A stretch of 64,000 nt of DNA. Origin: Thioclava sp. GXIMD2076. GTDB taxonomy: Bacteria; Pseudomonadota; Alphaproteobacteria; Rhodobacterales; Rhodobacteraceae. The notes beneath the pieces are model-generated. The model saw only the letters and a program-made list of their open reading frames with translations, did no database searches and was not told the origin of the DNA. The position numbers were made by a program, and so were the translations under genes. This document shows, piece after piece, positions 19,404 through 28,617 of this stretch; position 1 is the first letter of the stretch; each line of letters starts with the position of its first letter. The stretch spans positions 2,345,001 to 2,409,000 of the forward strand of contig NZ_CP149932.1 of NCBI RefSeq assembly GCF_037949795.1, read 5' to 3'.

Positions 19404-20777
19404 ATGGCAACTGAAATCCTGATGCCCGCCCTGTCGCCCACCATGGAAGAGGGCACTCTGGCGCGCTGGCTGAAGAAAGAAGGCGATACCGTCTCCGCAG
19501 GGGACATTATCGCCGAGATCGAAACCGATAAGGCGACGATGGAGTTCGAAGCGGTCGACGAGGGCACGCTGGGCAAGATCCTGATCGAGGAAGGCACCGA
19601 GGGCGTAAAGGTCAACACGCCCATCGCCGTGCTGCTCGAGGAAGGCGAATCCGCCGATGATATCGAGACGGCTTCGGCACCTGCCGCAGAAGCCGCCCCT
19701 GCCCCCGCATCGGTTCCTGCAACCGCCAAATCCGATGAGGCCCCCGAGGCACCGCTGGCGCCGAATACCGCCGCAGACTGGCCCGAAGGCACCGAGATGA
19801 AGACCCAGACGGTCCGCGAAGCCCTGCGCGACGCGATGGCCGAAGAGATGCGCGGCGACGAGAACGTGTATCTGATGGGTGAGGAAGTGGCCGAATACCA
19901 GGGCGCTTACAAGATCTCCCAAGGCCTGCTGGACGAGTTCGGCTCGAAGCGCGTGATCGACACGCCGATCACCGAGCATGGCTTCGCCGGTATCGCGGTC
20001 GGCGCGGCCTTTGGCGGCCTGCGTCCGATCGTCGAGTTCATGACCTTCAACTTCGCCATGCAGGCGATCGACCAGATCATCAACTCGGCTGCCAAGACCC
20101 TCTACATGTCGGGCGGCCAGATGGGCGCACCGATGGTGTTCCGTGGCCCGAACGGCGCCGCCGCCCGTGTGGGCGCGCAGCACAGCCAGGATTACGCCGC
20201 ATGGTATGCGCAGATCCCGGGCCTCAAGGTCGTGCAGCCCTACTCGGCAGCCGATGCGAAGGGTCTCTTGAAATCGGCAATCCGTGATCCGAACCCCGTC
20301 ATCTTCCTCGAAAACGAGATCCTCTACGGGAAATCCTTCGAAGTGCCGGTGATGGATGATTTCACGGTTCCGATCGGCAAGGCAAAAGTCTGGCGCGAAG
20401 GCACCGATGTGACCATCGTCTCCTTCGGGATCGGCATGACCTATGCGCTGGAAGCGGCCGAGAAGCTCGCGGCAGATGGCATCTCGGCAGAGGTCATCGA
20501 CCTGCGCTCGATCCGTCCGCTCGATTATGACACCGTGCTGGCTTCGGTCATGAAGACCAACCGCTGCGTCACCGTCGAAGAAGGCTTCCCCGTCTGTTCC
20601 ATCGGCAACCACCTCTCGGCTGTCATCATGGAACGCGCCTTCGACTATCTCGACGCGCCCGTGATCAACTGCACCGGTAAAGACGTGCCGATGCCCTATG
20701 CCGCCAACCTCGAGAAACTGGCTCTTGTCACCACCGATGAAGTCATCGCTGCGGTGAAAAAAGTCACCTATCGCTAA
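19404..20777 (+). CDS. pdhB: Pyruvate dehydrogenase E1 component, beta subunit, with lipoyl domain
   Basis: 457 residues. Residues 1-80 are a lipoyl domain with the lipoyl lysine K43 in ETDKATME; then an Ala/Pro-rich linker (about 85-125); then the E1-beta part with [47 protein letters not shown]-type [16 protein letters not shown] and the C-terminal transketolase domain. A lipoyl domain on E1-beta is a known alphaproteobacterial trait. The lipoyl domain differs from that of PdhC at only 8 of the first 91 residues. Second gene of the operon, 12 bases before pdhC. Confidence 0.97.
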   Translation: MATEILMPALSPTMEEGTLARWLKKEGDTVSAGDIIAEIETDKATMEFEAVDEGTLGKILIEEGTEGVKVNTPIAVLLEEGESADDIETASAPAAEAAPAPASVPATAKSDEAPEAPLAPNTAADWPEGTEMKTQTVREALRDAMAEEMRGDENVYLMGEEVAEYQGAYKISQGLLDEFGSKRVIDTPITEHGFAGIAVGAAFGGLRPIVEFMTFNFAMQAIDQIINSAAKTLYMSGGQMGAPMVFRGPNGAAARVGAQHSQDYAAWYAQIPGLKVVQPYSAADAKGLLKSAIRDPNPVIFLENEILYGKSFEVPVMDDFTVPIGKAKVWREGTDVTIVSFGIGMTYALEAAEKLAADGISAEVIDLRSIRPLDYDTVLASVMKTNRCVTVEEGFPVCSIGNHLSAVIMERAFDYLDAPVINCTGKDVPMPYAANLEKLALVTTDEVIAAVKKVTYR

Positions 20778-20789
20778 GGAGATCCAGAG

Positions 20790-22088
20790 ATGGCAACTGA
20801 AATCCTGATGCCGGCCCTTTCTCCGACGATGGAAGAAGGCACGCTGGCGCGCTGGCTCAAGAAGGAAGGCGACACCGTCGCCTCCGGCGACATCATCGCG
20901 GAAATCGAGACCGATAAGGCGACGATGGAATTCGAGGCGGTGGATGAAGGTGTTCTGGGCAAGATCCTGATCGCCGAAGGCACCGAGGGCGTGAAGGTCA
21001 ACACGCCCATCGCTGTTATGCTCGAAGAGGGCGAGGATGCCTCGGCCATCGAGACCGCCTCCAATCCGGCAGCGCCCGCGAAATCCGAGGCGCCGGCAGA
21101 GGCACCGAAAGCAGAGGCGGCCCCTGCAGCAGCCGCTGCTCCGGCAGCCCCCGCCAAGGATGGCAAGCGTCTCTTCGCCTCGCCTTTGGCCCGCCGTATC
21201 GCGGCCCAGAAAGGCCTGGATCTGGCGACCATCGCAGGCTCCGGGCCTCGTGGCCGGATCGTGAAGGCCGATGTCGAAGGTGCAAGCGCAGCTCCCAAAG
21301 CCGCAGCTGCAGCTCCGGCCAAAACCGTCGCGCCTGTCGCCAAAGCTGCACCTGCTGGCCCCTCGGCCGATGCCGTCATCAAGATGTATGAGGGCCGCGA
21401 GTTCGAAGAGGTCAAGCTGGACGGGATGCGCAAGACGATTGCCGCGCGCCTCTCGGAAGCCAAGCAGACGATCCCGCATTTCTACCTGCGCCGCGACATC
21501 AAGCTGGATGCGCTGCTAAAGTTCCGCTCGCAGCTGAACAAGCAGCTGGAAGGCCGTGGGGTCAAACTGTCGGTGAACGACTTCATCATCAAGGCCGTGG
21601 CGCAAGCGCTGCAGGCCGTGCCGGACGCTAATGCCGTCTGGGCGGGCGACCGGGTGCTGAAGCTGAAACCGTCGGATGTGGCCGTGGCCGTGGCGATCGA
21701 GGGCGGCCTCTTCACGCCGGTGTTGAAAGACGCCGATATGAAGTCGCTTTCCGCGCTGTCTTCCGAGATGAAGGATCTGGCCAAACGTGCCCGCGATCGC
21801 AAACTCGCGCCGCATGAATATCAGGGCGGCTCCTTCGCAATCTCCAACCTCGGCATGTTCGGTATCGACAATTTCGATGCCATCGTGAACCCGCCCCATG
21901 CCGGTATCCTTGCCGTCGGTGGTGGTGTGAAAAAGCCGGTGGTGAATGCCGAAGGCGAGATCGAAGTGGCCACCGTAATGTCGGTCACCATGTCGGTCGA
22001 TCACCGCGTGATCGACGGGGCGCTTGGTGCGGACCTTCTGAAGGTTATCGTCGAGAACCTCGAGAACCCGATGACCATGCTGGCATAA
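20790..22088 (+). CDS. pdhC: Pyruvate dehydrogenase E2, dihydrolipoamide acetyltransferase
   Basis: 432 residues in the order: one lipoyl domain (1-80, K43 in ETDKATME), an Ala/Pro/Lys linker, a peripheral subunit-binding domain ([18 protein letters not shown], about residues 128-165), a second linker and the catalytic domain (about 205-432). The catalytic histidine motif [16 protein letters not shown] lies near the C-terminus, with [19 protein letters not shown] before it. It forms the core of the complex and makes acetyl-CoA. AAGGAG lies before the ATG. The E3 gene is not in the window. Confidence 0.97.
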   Translation: MATEILMPALSPTMEEGTLARWLKKEGDTVASGDIIAEIETDKATMEFEAVDEGVLGKILIAEGTEGVKVNTPIAVMLEEGEDASAIETASNPAAPAKSEAPAEAPKAEAAPAAAAAPAAPAKDGKRLFASPLARRIAAQKGLDLATIAGSGPRGRIVKADVEGASAAPKAAAAAPAKTVAPVAKAAPAGPSADAVIKMYEGREFEEVKLDGMRKTIAARLSEAKQTIPHFYLRRDIKLDALLKFRSQLNKQLEGRGVKLSVNDFIIKAVAQALQAVPDANAVWAGDRVLKLKPSDVAVAVAIEGGLFTPVLKDADMKSLSALSSEMKDLAKRARDRKLAPHEYQGGSFAISNLGMFGIDNFDAIVNPPHAGILAVGGGVKKPVVNAEGEIEVATVMSVTMSVDHRVIDGALGADLLKVIVENLENPMTMLA

Positions 22089-22109
22089 TTGCCTCTCGAA
22101 CCGGTTTGA

Positions 22110-22135
22110 AAGGCGCCCGGCACCGGGCGCCTTTT
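22110..22135 (+). terminator. Rho-independent terminator of the pdh operon
   Basis: A perfect 11-base arm AAGGCGCCCGG and CCGGGCGCCTT around CA, then TTCC. It lies 22 bases after the pdhC stop. Confidence 0.9.
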
Positions 22136-22361
22136 CCTATTTACCCTCGGGAGATAGGTCACGCAGCTTGCTGCGCTTCAAGATTGCTTCATGATTTTTG
22201 CACTCGCGATAACATCCTGCAAAACGCCGTCGGATTCACGTCATTTTGAGGTAAACTCACAAAAGCTCACGGATCTGCGAAACCTTGTCATGCTCTAAGG
22301 GTTTAGTTGCATGGGATGGTCTGAAAGGCTGTCCGCTCCATGCAACAACATCTGGAAAAAG

Positions 22362-24128
22362 ATGACACTCTCGAACGACCAGAGCCTGGCTTCCTCCGTT
22401 CCCTCGCCCCAAAAACATCGTAAACACCTGCGCGGTGCCATTCCGCCTGCGGCTCGCCATGTGCGCGGCTGGCGCTACTTCGCCGGCCTTTTCGGCGGTG
22501 AGCATATCGCCGCGACCGAATTCGTCATCGGCGTCACCTTCGTGATGATGGGGGTCGGCGCCAAGGAAGTCCTGATCGGCCTCCTGATCGGCAACGCGCT
22601 GGCGGTGGCCAGCTGGACGCTGGTGACCACGCCGATCGCTGTCGAGACACGCCGCTCTCTCTTCTCCTATCTCGAACATATCGCGGGGCCCTACTTCACC
22701 AAGGTCTACAATATTGCGATCTTGCTGTTTTACGGCTCTCTTGCAGCGGCGATGATCACTATCTCTGCCTATGCGGTACGCTTCGCTTTCGGTCTGCCGG
22801 TGCAGACGGAATGGTATCCGACCTCCGGAACCTTCGTTCTGATCACGCTTCTGGTGGGCGCGGTCGTTGTGGCCGTGGCGGCCATCGGTTTCGAGGCCAT
22901 GGCGAATTTTGCAACGATCTGTGCGCCCTGGATGCTGGCCTGTTTCATCTGCGGCGGAGCCATTGCCCTGCCGATCCTTGCCTATAACGCCACCGGTTCG
23001 GTGGGCTTCGGCGGTTTCAGCGGCTTCCTGCAAGCAGCACAGGACACGATCTGGACGGGTCGCACCCCTACTGGAGATCCCGGGATCAGCGTTTGGGAAG
23101 TGGCAGCCTTTGCCTGGGCGAATGGCGCAATGGTCCATCTGGGCCTCATCGACATGGCGATCTTCCGCTTCGCCAAACACAAGAGCTATGGCCTCTTCTC
23201 GGGGATCGGGATGTTCCTCGGCCATTATATTGGCTGGATCTCGGCAGGTCTGATGGGCGCCGGTGCCGCTTTGATTGTCAGCGCCAGCCTGACCAGCCTC
23301 GATAGCGCCGATGTGGCCTTCGCGACACTGGGCGTCATCGGCATCCTTGTTGTGGTGTGTGCCGGTTGGACAACGGCCAATGCCTGCCTCTACCGTGCAG
23401 GGCTTGCAGCAACCTCCCTTTTCCCGGGCAAATCGCGGGCAAAGGTCACGCTCGGCGTTGGTATCTTCATTGCGATTGCCGCATGTTTCCCCTTCGTGGC
23501 GCAATCCATCATGCCGCTGACCGTATACGGCGCGATGCTCCTCTCACCGATCGGCGCAATCGTGGTGGCTGAACACTGGTTCTTCCCCAAGTTGGGCCTG
23601 ACCCGCTACTGGTCACGCTATCTGGGCAAAAAGCTGAACCCTGCCGCGCTGGTGACATGGATGATCGCTCTCGCTTTCGCCATCACCCTGCTGGTGACCG
23701 AAGCCATCAGCTTCTACTTCATCTTCCTGCCGGAATATATTCTGGCGCTGGTCTCCTACCCGATCCTCGCCTCCTTCATGGGCGCGAAAGGAAACTGGCC
23801 CAAGCGAGAAGCCCAGCAGGCCGAGCGCGAGGAATATCTCGCGGCCTTCGAGGAGCGCCGTGATGCGCAGGCCCAGATGGATGACGAGGAAGAGGATCCA
23901 TCGAACGAGCACACGGCCAAGATCGCCAAATGGCTGCTGGGCGGTGCAGGAATTATGCTCCTGTCGATGCTGGGACTGGCACTGCAACTGGCCTTCACGG
24001 CACCCGATCTCGGCGCCTATGAGCTTTTGCGCACCAATTTCCACTCGATCGCAATGGCGCTGACGCTGTGCTATTTCATCCTTGCCGCGCTTGCGATGCG
24101 TGTCACGGATGCCAATCAGAGCAACTGA
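22362..24128 (+). CDS. NCS1-family permease (cytosine/purine type)
   Basis: 588-residue integral membrane protein with about twelve hydrophobic helices (for example GLLIGNALAVASWTLVTTPI, FILITLLVGAVVVAVAA-type stretches, and ACFICGGAIALPILAY). The opening WRYFAGLFGGEHIAATEF and the polar helix segment GVFAVASWT-like region fit the nucleobase:cation symporter-1 family. The C-terminus contains a long acidic loop (QMDDEEEDPSNE) before two last helices, longer than in CodB. ATG 22362 is preferred (GGAAAAAG upstream) over ATG 22311, which has no ribosome site. Substrate may be cytosine, a purine, hydantoin or thiamine precursor; not resolvable here. Confidence 0.82.
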   Translation: MTLSNDQSLASSVPSPQKHRKHLRGAIPPAARHVRGWRYFAGLFGGEHIAATEFVIGVTFVMMGVGAKEVLIGLLIGNALAVASWTLVTTPIAVETRRSLFSYLEHIAGPYFTKVYNIAILLFYGSLAAAMITISAYAVRFAFGLPVQTEWYPTSGTFVLITLLVGAVVVAVAAIGFEAMANFATICAPWMLACFICGGAIALPILAYNATGSVGFGGFSGFLQAAQDTIWTGRTPTGDPGISVWEVAAFAWANGAMVHLGLIDMAIFRFAKHKSYGLFSGIGMFLGHYIGWISAGLMGAGAALIVSASLTSLDSADVAFATLGVIGILVVVCAGWTTANACLYRAGLAATSLFPGKSRAKVTLGVGIFIAIAACFPFVAQSIMPLTVYGAMLLSPIGAIVVAEHWFFPKLGLTRYWSRYLGKKLNPAALVTWMIALAFAITLLVTEAISFYFIFLPEYILALVSYPILASFMGAKGNWPKREAQQAEREEYLAAFEERRDAQAQMDDEEEDPSNEHTAKIAKWLLGGAGIMLLSMLGLALQLAFTAPDLGAYELLRTNFHSIAMALTLCYFILAALAMRVTDANQSN

Positions 24129-24162
24129 CGACCCGCGATCCGGGAAGTGAGCACCAGACCTG

Positions 24163-24187
24163 CCGCGCCACGCGTGGCGGGTCTTTT
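24163..24187 (+). terminator. Rho-independent terminator of the NCS1 permease gene
   Basis: The palindrome CGCCACGCGTGGCG sits inside a longer stem and is followed by GGGTCTTTTT, about 35 bases after the permease stop. Confidence 0.75.
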
Positions 24188-24736
24188 TCTGCGCTTATGC
24201 CAGACTGTCCCAACACGACGGGGCGCCATTGCCGGAAAACTCCGTCGAAACAGCCGACGTTGATACTCTTTGTCGCCGAGCAGATCCGCTGCATTCGGGC
24301 GTTCGCCCGTCTCCCCGCCTCAAGAGGATGAGGGCGCCGTTCAGCGCGTGGCGGAGCGTCCTTTTGAATAGTTCGCCGTCAATCAGGTCCTGATGCGGGC
24401 CGCGCCCGACTGTGGCCTTGGATATGGGCTTGAGGCAATAGAAGATCGCTCTCCACGGGGGGGCTCGGCGCTGGTTCCGCAGGCCGCTAGCGCTTCGCGT
24501 TCACAACGTGACCTTGGCGCTAAAACTGCCCGGGCGATCACCGCATATATCGGCGGTAAAGTTGACTGATCCGGAAAGCTTCTGTGACAAAGGTTCCGGT
24601 GTGTCGCCTTTTCAAATCCTGTGAGCTGATCTGCATCGTGGTCAAGTGCACGGTCGGACGCCAGCATCGGAACCCGAACAACCACCGCTCCGACGATCAG
24701 CGCCAGACCATCCCGGTCGATACAGCACCAAAATGC
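24188..24736. other. About 550 bases without a recognisable gene
   Basis: Between the permease terminator and the guaA terminator. The longest frame on the minus strand (about 100 codons, 24383-24685) has a composition rich in Arg, Ser, Ala and Pro and no domain I recognise; short frames on the plus strand are broken by stops. Local base use looks less GC-biased in the third position than in the neighbours. It may be decayed coding sequence or an old insertion, but no transposase motif or terminal repeat is visible. Confidence 0.4.
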
Positions 24737-24762
24737 AAAAAAGCCCGCAGTAACGCGGGCTT
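24737..24762 (-). terminator. Rho-independent terminator of guaA
   Basis: On the minus strand AAGCCCGC and GCGGGCTT enclose GTTACT and are followed by TTTTGC, about 50 bases past the guaA stop. Confidence 0.88.
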
Positions 24763-24809
24763 AGATGTGTTTTTCTGCCGGTGGCTACCTGTCGGTGCCA
24801 GACCCGGGT

Positions 24810-26372
24810 TCATTCCCACTCGATCGTGCCCGGGGGCTTCGAAGTGATGTCATAGGTCACACGGTTGATGCCTTTGACTTCATTGATGATCCGCGTGGCC
24901 GTCTCGCCGAGGAACTCGTGGGTGAAGGGATAGTAATCCGCCGTCATCCCGTCCACCGAAGTGACCGCACGCAGCGCGCAGGCGAAATCATAGGTGCGGC
25001 CATCGCCCATCACACCTACGGTGCGCACCGGAAGGATCGCAACGAATGCCTGCCAGATCTCGTCATAGAGCCCGTGCTTACGGATCTGGTCGATATAGAC
25101 CGCATCCGCCTTGCGCAGGATCTCGAGTTTCTCGCGGGTAATCTCGCCGGGGCAGCGGATCGCCAGACCCGGACCGGGGAACGGATGACGCCCGATGAAG
25201 CTGTCGGGAAGACCGAGTTCGCGGCCAAGCTCGCGGACCTCGTCCTTGAACAGCTCGCGCAGCGGCTCGACCAGTTTCAGGCCCATCTTCTCCGGCAGAC
25301 CGCCCACATTATGGTGCGATTTGATGGTGACCGACGGACCGCCCGAGAAGCTTACGCTCTCGATCACGTCGGGGTAAAGCGTGCCTTGGGCGAGGAATTC
25401 GGCGCCCTCGATCTCGTTGGCGTATTTCTGGAACACATCGATGAAGAGCTTGCCGATGGTCTTGCGCTTGACCTCGGGGTCCGACACGCCTTCCAGCGCA
25501 CCGATAAAGAGATCGGATTCATCTGCCGCGATCAGTTTGATATTGTAGTTCTCGCGGAACATGGTCTTGACCTGTTCGGCCTCGTCGAGGCGCAGGAGGC
25601 CGTGATCGACGAAGACGCAGGTCAGCTGGTCACCGATGGCTTCGTGCAGGAGGATCGCGGTGACCGAGCTGTCGACGCCACCCGAAAGACCGCAGATGAC
25701 CTGTTTGTCGCCCACCTGCTCGCGGATCGTCTTGATCGCTTCCTCGCGATAGGCGGCCATGGTCCAGTCGCCGGTGAAACCTGCCTTGCGCAGGAAGTTC
25801 TCGATCAGCGCCTTGCCATTGGGCGTGTGGTGCACCTCGGGGTGGAACTGCACGGCGTAGAACTGGCGGCTTTCATCGGCGGTGATCGCATAGGGCGCGT
25901 TGGGCGAGGTGCCGATCACCTCGAAGCCCGGAGCCAATGCGGTCACGCGGTCGCCATGGCTCATCCAGACCTGCTCGCGGCCATCATCGAGGAAGAGACC
26001 GGCGAAGATGCCATCGAGCTTGTGGCCATCGGCGGGAGTGACGAATGCGCGGCCATATTCGGCATGGTGGCCGGCTTCGACGCGGCCGCCGAGCTGTTCC
26101 ATCATGACCTGCTGACCATAGCAGATGCCGAAGACGGGAAGGCCCATCTCGAAGAGGGCTTGCGGCGCGCGGGGGGAGCCTTCGCGCGTCACGCTGTCAG
26201 GACCGCCCGACAGGATCACGGCCAGAGGCGCGATCTCGCGGATCACCTCTTCGGTGACGGACTGGTAGGGACGGATTTCGCAATAGACGTTCAGCTCGCG
26301 CAGGCGGCGCGCGATCAGCTGCGTCACCTGGGATCCGAAGTCGATGATAAGGAGGGTCTGATGCTGTGCCAT
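24810..26372 (-). CDS. guaA: GMP synthase (glutamine-hydrolysing)
   Basis: 520-residue enzyme converting XMP to GMP with glutamine and ATP. The N-terminal class I glutamine amidotransferase domain (about 1-195) has the nucleophile cysteine in FGICYGQQ and the catalytic His/Glu in VQFHPEVHH. The ATP-pyrophosphatase domain has the P-loop [10 protein letters not shown]. The C-terminal dimerisation domain includes [13 protein letters not shown] and ends PPGTIEWE, the conserved terminus. AAAGG lies before the ATG. Its promoter region is the 150-base gap that also holds repeat copy 2. It has its own terminator. Confidence 0.98.
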   Translation of the reverse strand: MAQHQTLLIIDFGSQVTQLIARRLRELNVYCEIRPYQSVTEEVIREIAPLAVILSGGPDSVTREGSPRAPQALFEMGLPVFGICYGQQVMMEQLGGRVEAGHHAEYGRAFVTPADGHKLDGIFAGLFLDDGREQVWMSHGDRVTALAPGFEVIGTSPNAPYAITADESRQFYAVQFHPEVHHTPNGKALIENFLRKAGFTGDWTMAAYREEAIKTIREQVGDKQVICGLSGGVDSSVTAILLHEAIGDQLTCVFVDHGLLRLDEAEQVKTMFRENYNIKLIAADESDLFIGALEGVSDPEVKRKTIGKLFIDVFQKYANEIEGAEFLAQGTLYPDVIESVSFSGGPSVTIKSHHNVGGLPEKMGLKLVEPLRELFKDEVRELGRELGLPDSFIGRHPFPGPGLAIRCPGEITREKLEILRKADAVYIDQIRKHGLYDEIWQAFVAILPVRTVGVMGDGRTYDFACALRAVTSVDGMTADYYPFTHEFLGETATRIINEVKGINRVTYDITSKPPGTIEWE

Positions 26373-26448
26373 ATGCGAGCCTTTAAGGGGGCAGGATTAC
26401 AAAGGCAATAACTTTGCAGCCCTGCCCGATGCAAGAGTGGAGATGGGG

Positions 26449-26513
26449 ATGGGGGCGCTGCCCCCTCTTGCGCCTTCGGCGCAATTCACCCCCGGGATAT
26501 TTAGGGACGCTGG
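26449..26513 (-). repeat. Dispersed two-hairpin intergenic repeat, copy 2
   Basis: On the minus strand: CCAGCGTCCCTAAATATCC, CGGGGGTGAATT, hairpin TTGCGCC-GAA-GGCGCAA, then GGGGGC-A-GCGCCCCC. It starts 10 bases after the aroB stop and runs in the same sense as aroB. The parts and order match copy 1 at 13929-13995; both arms of the first stem differ together between the copies. Confidence 0.82.
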
Positions 26514-26522
26514 AAGCGGATC

Positions 26523-27632
26523 TCACGATCTCGATGCCAGCGCGTCCTGCAGAAGGGCTTTCAAGATGTCAGCAGGCACCTCGGCGGTGACGAAGGCTTC
26601 GCCGATGCCGCGGGCGAGGATGAAACGCAGCTTGCCGTCGAGCACTTTCTTGTCTTGCGCCATGAGGGCAATGAGACCATCGGCATCGGGCAGATCGCCC
26701 GCAATATCGGAGAGGTCGGTTTTCATGCCCATGGCGCGCAGATGCGCGCGCACCCGCGAGGGGGCTTCTTGCGCGCACAGGCCCAGACGCTGGCTGAGCT
26801 CGAACGCCAGTGCGCAGCCGATCGAGACGCCCTCCCCATGGAGAAGCCGATCAGAATAGCCGGTTGCGGATTCAAGTGCATGGCCGAAGGTATGGCCGAG
26901 ATTGAGAAGCGCGCGGTCGCCTTCCTCTGTCTCGTCACGCTCGACGATATCGGCTTTCATCTGTACCGAGCGGCGCACGGCCTCTTGGCGCAGGGCCGTG
27001 TCGCCTTGCGCCAATGCAGGACCATTGCGCTCGAGCCAGTCGAAGAAACTGGCAGATCCGAGAAGCCCGTATTTGGCCACCTCGCCATAGCCTGCCAGAA
27101 AATCGCGCGGCGCGAGCGTGCCCAGAAGATCGATATCGGCCAGCACCCGGGTGGGTTGGTGGAAGGCGCCGATCAGGTTCTTGCCCACCACGGAGTTGAT
27201 CCCCGTCTTGCCGCCGACCGAACTGTCGACCTGTGCCAGAAGCGTCGTCGGGATCTGCACGAAACGTACGCCGCGACGCAGGACCGAGGCCGCAAAGCCC
27301 ACCAGATCCCCGATCACACCGCCCCCGAAGGCGATGACAATATCCTTGCGCTCGACTTTCTGTTCCAGAAGCCATTCGACCGTGCGGGTAAAGTGCGGCC
27401 AGCTTTTGGTCGATTCGCCCGCAGGCAGGGTCAGCGAGACCATTTCGATCTGCCCGAGCCCTGCGCGCAGCGCGTCGAGATGCAGCGGGCCCACTGTCTC
27501 GTCGGTGACGACCGCCACGCGGGGGCGGCGCAACAAAGGCGCGATCTGGGCCTCGGCACGGGCCAGAAGCCCCGTCCCGATACAGACCTCATAGGATCGC
27601 GCACCTAGATTGACGGAAACGATATCATCCAT
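26523..27632 (-). CDS. aroB: 3-dehydroquinate synthase
   Basis: 369-residue enzyme of the shikimate pathway, converting DAHP to 3-dehydroquinate with NAD+ and a divalent metal. Motifs: AGESTKSWPH, the NAD-binding AFGGGVIGDLVGFAAS, QIPTTLLAQVDSSVGGKTGIN (the family signature), GYGEVAKYGLL, and the metal-ligand region LLNLGHTFGHALE and LLHGEGVSIGC. Its start overlaps the end of aroK by eight bases, so the two are translationally coupled and encode consecutive-pathway enzymes. Followed directly by repeat copy 2. Confidence 0.97.
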   Translation of the reverse strand: MDDIVSVNLGARSYEVCIGTGLLARAEAQIAPLLRRPRVAVVTDETVGPLHLDALRAGLGQIEMVSLTLPAGESTKSWPHFTRTVEWLLEQKVERKDIVIAFGGGVIGDLVGFAASVLRRGVRFVQIPTTLLAQVDSSVGGKTGINSVVGKNLIGAFHQPTRVLADIDLLGTLAPRDFLAGYGEVAKYGLLGSASFFDWLERNGPALAQGDTALRQEAVRRSVQMKADIVERDETEEGDRALLNLGHTFGHALESATGYSDRLLHGEGVSIGCALAFELSQRLGLCAQEAPSRVRAHLRAMGMKTDLSDIAGDLPDADGLIALMAQDKKVLDGKLRFILARGIGEAFVTAEVPADILKALLQDALASRS

Positions 27633-28194
27633 TCTGGCACTCCGTTCTGAACAGTCCCGGCTGTTGGTGAAGCGCGGCGATCACGCGGTCGGTCATCGCA
27701 TTCACGCCGGTCTGGGGGCCCGCTTCGACATGGACCTGCGCCATGGCATAAACGGGCAGGCGGGTCTCGAGCATGTGACGCAGGGTCGCTTTGGGATCGG
27801 CGGTTTTCAGTAACGGACGGTTGCTTTTGGCTTTTACCCGCGTCCAGAGCGTTTCCACATCGGCTTTCAGCCAGACCGACATGCCACGCTCGGCGATCAT
27901 GCGACGATTGGCCTCGGAGAGAAACGCCCCGCCACCGGTGGAGATGACCGCAGGCGCCCCGCGCAGCAGCCGCTCGATGATCTCGGATTCGCGGGCACGG
28001 AAGAACGCCTCGCCATCACGGGCGAAGATTTCCGTCACACTCATCTGCGCGGCCTCCTCGATGGCCTCGTCACTGTCCAGAAACGGCACGCCCAAAGCCT
28101 GTGCCAGCGACTGACCGATCGTGGTCTTGCCGCATCCCATCATACCCACCAGCACGATGCTTTTCTGAAGCCGCTCTCTTACTCGTCCGCCCAC
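27625..28194 (-). CDS. aroK: Shikimate kinase
   Basis: 189-residue P-loop kinase phosphorylating shikimate at O3. The Walker A motif is VGMMGCGKTTIG (residues 16-27); shikimate-binding residues lie in FLDSDEAIE and the STGGGAF loop; the lid contains KSNRPLL with its arginine. The start is a GTG with GAGGA five bases upstream; no better start is in frame. It is the first gene of the aroK-aroB pair. The C-terminal tail after residue 170 is a little longer than in E. coli AroK. Confidence 0.95.
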   Translation of the reverse strand: MGGRVRERLQKSIVLVGMMGCGKTTIGQSLAQALGVPFLDSDEAIEEAAQMSVTEIFARDGEAFFRARESEIIERLLRGAPAVISTGGGAFLSEANRRMIAERGMSVWLKADVETLWTRVKAKSNRPLLKTADPKATLRHMLETRLPVYAMAQVHVEAGPQTGVNAMTDRVIAALHQQPGLFRTECQNG

Positions 28195-28457
28195 GCGTTC
28201 CTCTTGCCTTTTCCTGCATCACTTCTGTGCGTAATCGCACCAAATGGCGCAATTTTCCAGAGAAGCTGCTTGCTTGGCGCAATCGTGAAGATTTCCCCCC
28301 TCAATGGCGTGAACTTCCCAAAAATGCCAGTTATAATGTGCAGGATTTCGCGGGGGCCGTGGGGTTTTGCAGCAAACCGACCGCTTGCACCTTGCATCTG
28401 CTTCACGCGCGATCATACGAGCAGAACGAGAAAAACACTAAGCAGACGTGGGGACCC

Positions 28458-28607
28458 ATGGGGCGCATCTTCAAGGTAATTCTGATCCTTCTGGTATTGG
28501 GCGCATTGGGCGTGATCGGCTATGCCTATATCGGCGATATGGCACCGCGGCAGGAACCGGCCTCGGTCGAAGTCACCCTGCCCGACCAACCCGCCGCGCA
28601 ACAGTAA
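28458..28607 (+). CDS. Small single-helix membrane protein of unknown function
   Basis: 49 residues: MGRIFKV, then a transmembrane helix ILILLVLGALGVIGYAYI, then a Pro-rich polar tail with PASVEVTLP. A GGGGA lies before the ATG. The frame is open further upstream, but that stretch is AT-rich and has no protein character. It is 10 bases before the next gene, which is coupled to xerD, so the three form a likely operon. This kind of short membrane protein is often seen at this place in Rhodobacteraceae. Function unknown. Confidence 0.72.
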   Translation: MGRIFKVILILLVLGALGVIGYAYIGDMAPRQEPASVEVTLPDQPAAQQ

Positions 28608-28617
28608 CGGGGCGCTG

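Noticed and set aside
19359..21479. Minus-strand open frame of 706 codons across pdhB and pdhC
   Set aside because: Antisense shadow of the high-GC pdh genes. No domain, and it opposes two well-supported genes.
24765..26411. Plus-strand frame of about 548 codons opposite guaA
   Set aside because: Shadow of guaA in the third-position-GC frame, with no recognisable protein features.
28101..28457. Upstream extension of the small membrane protein reading frame
   Set aside because: The extension has no protein character and overlaps the aroK promoter; only the last 49 codons, from ATG 28458, look real.
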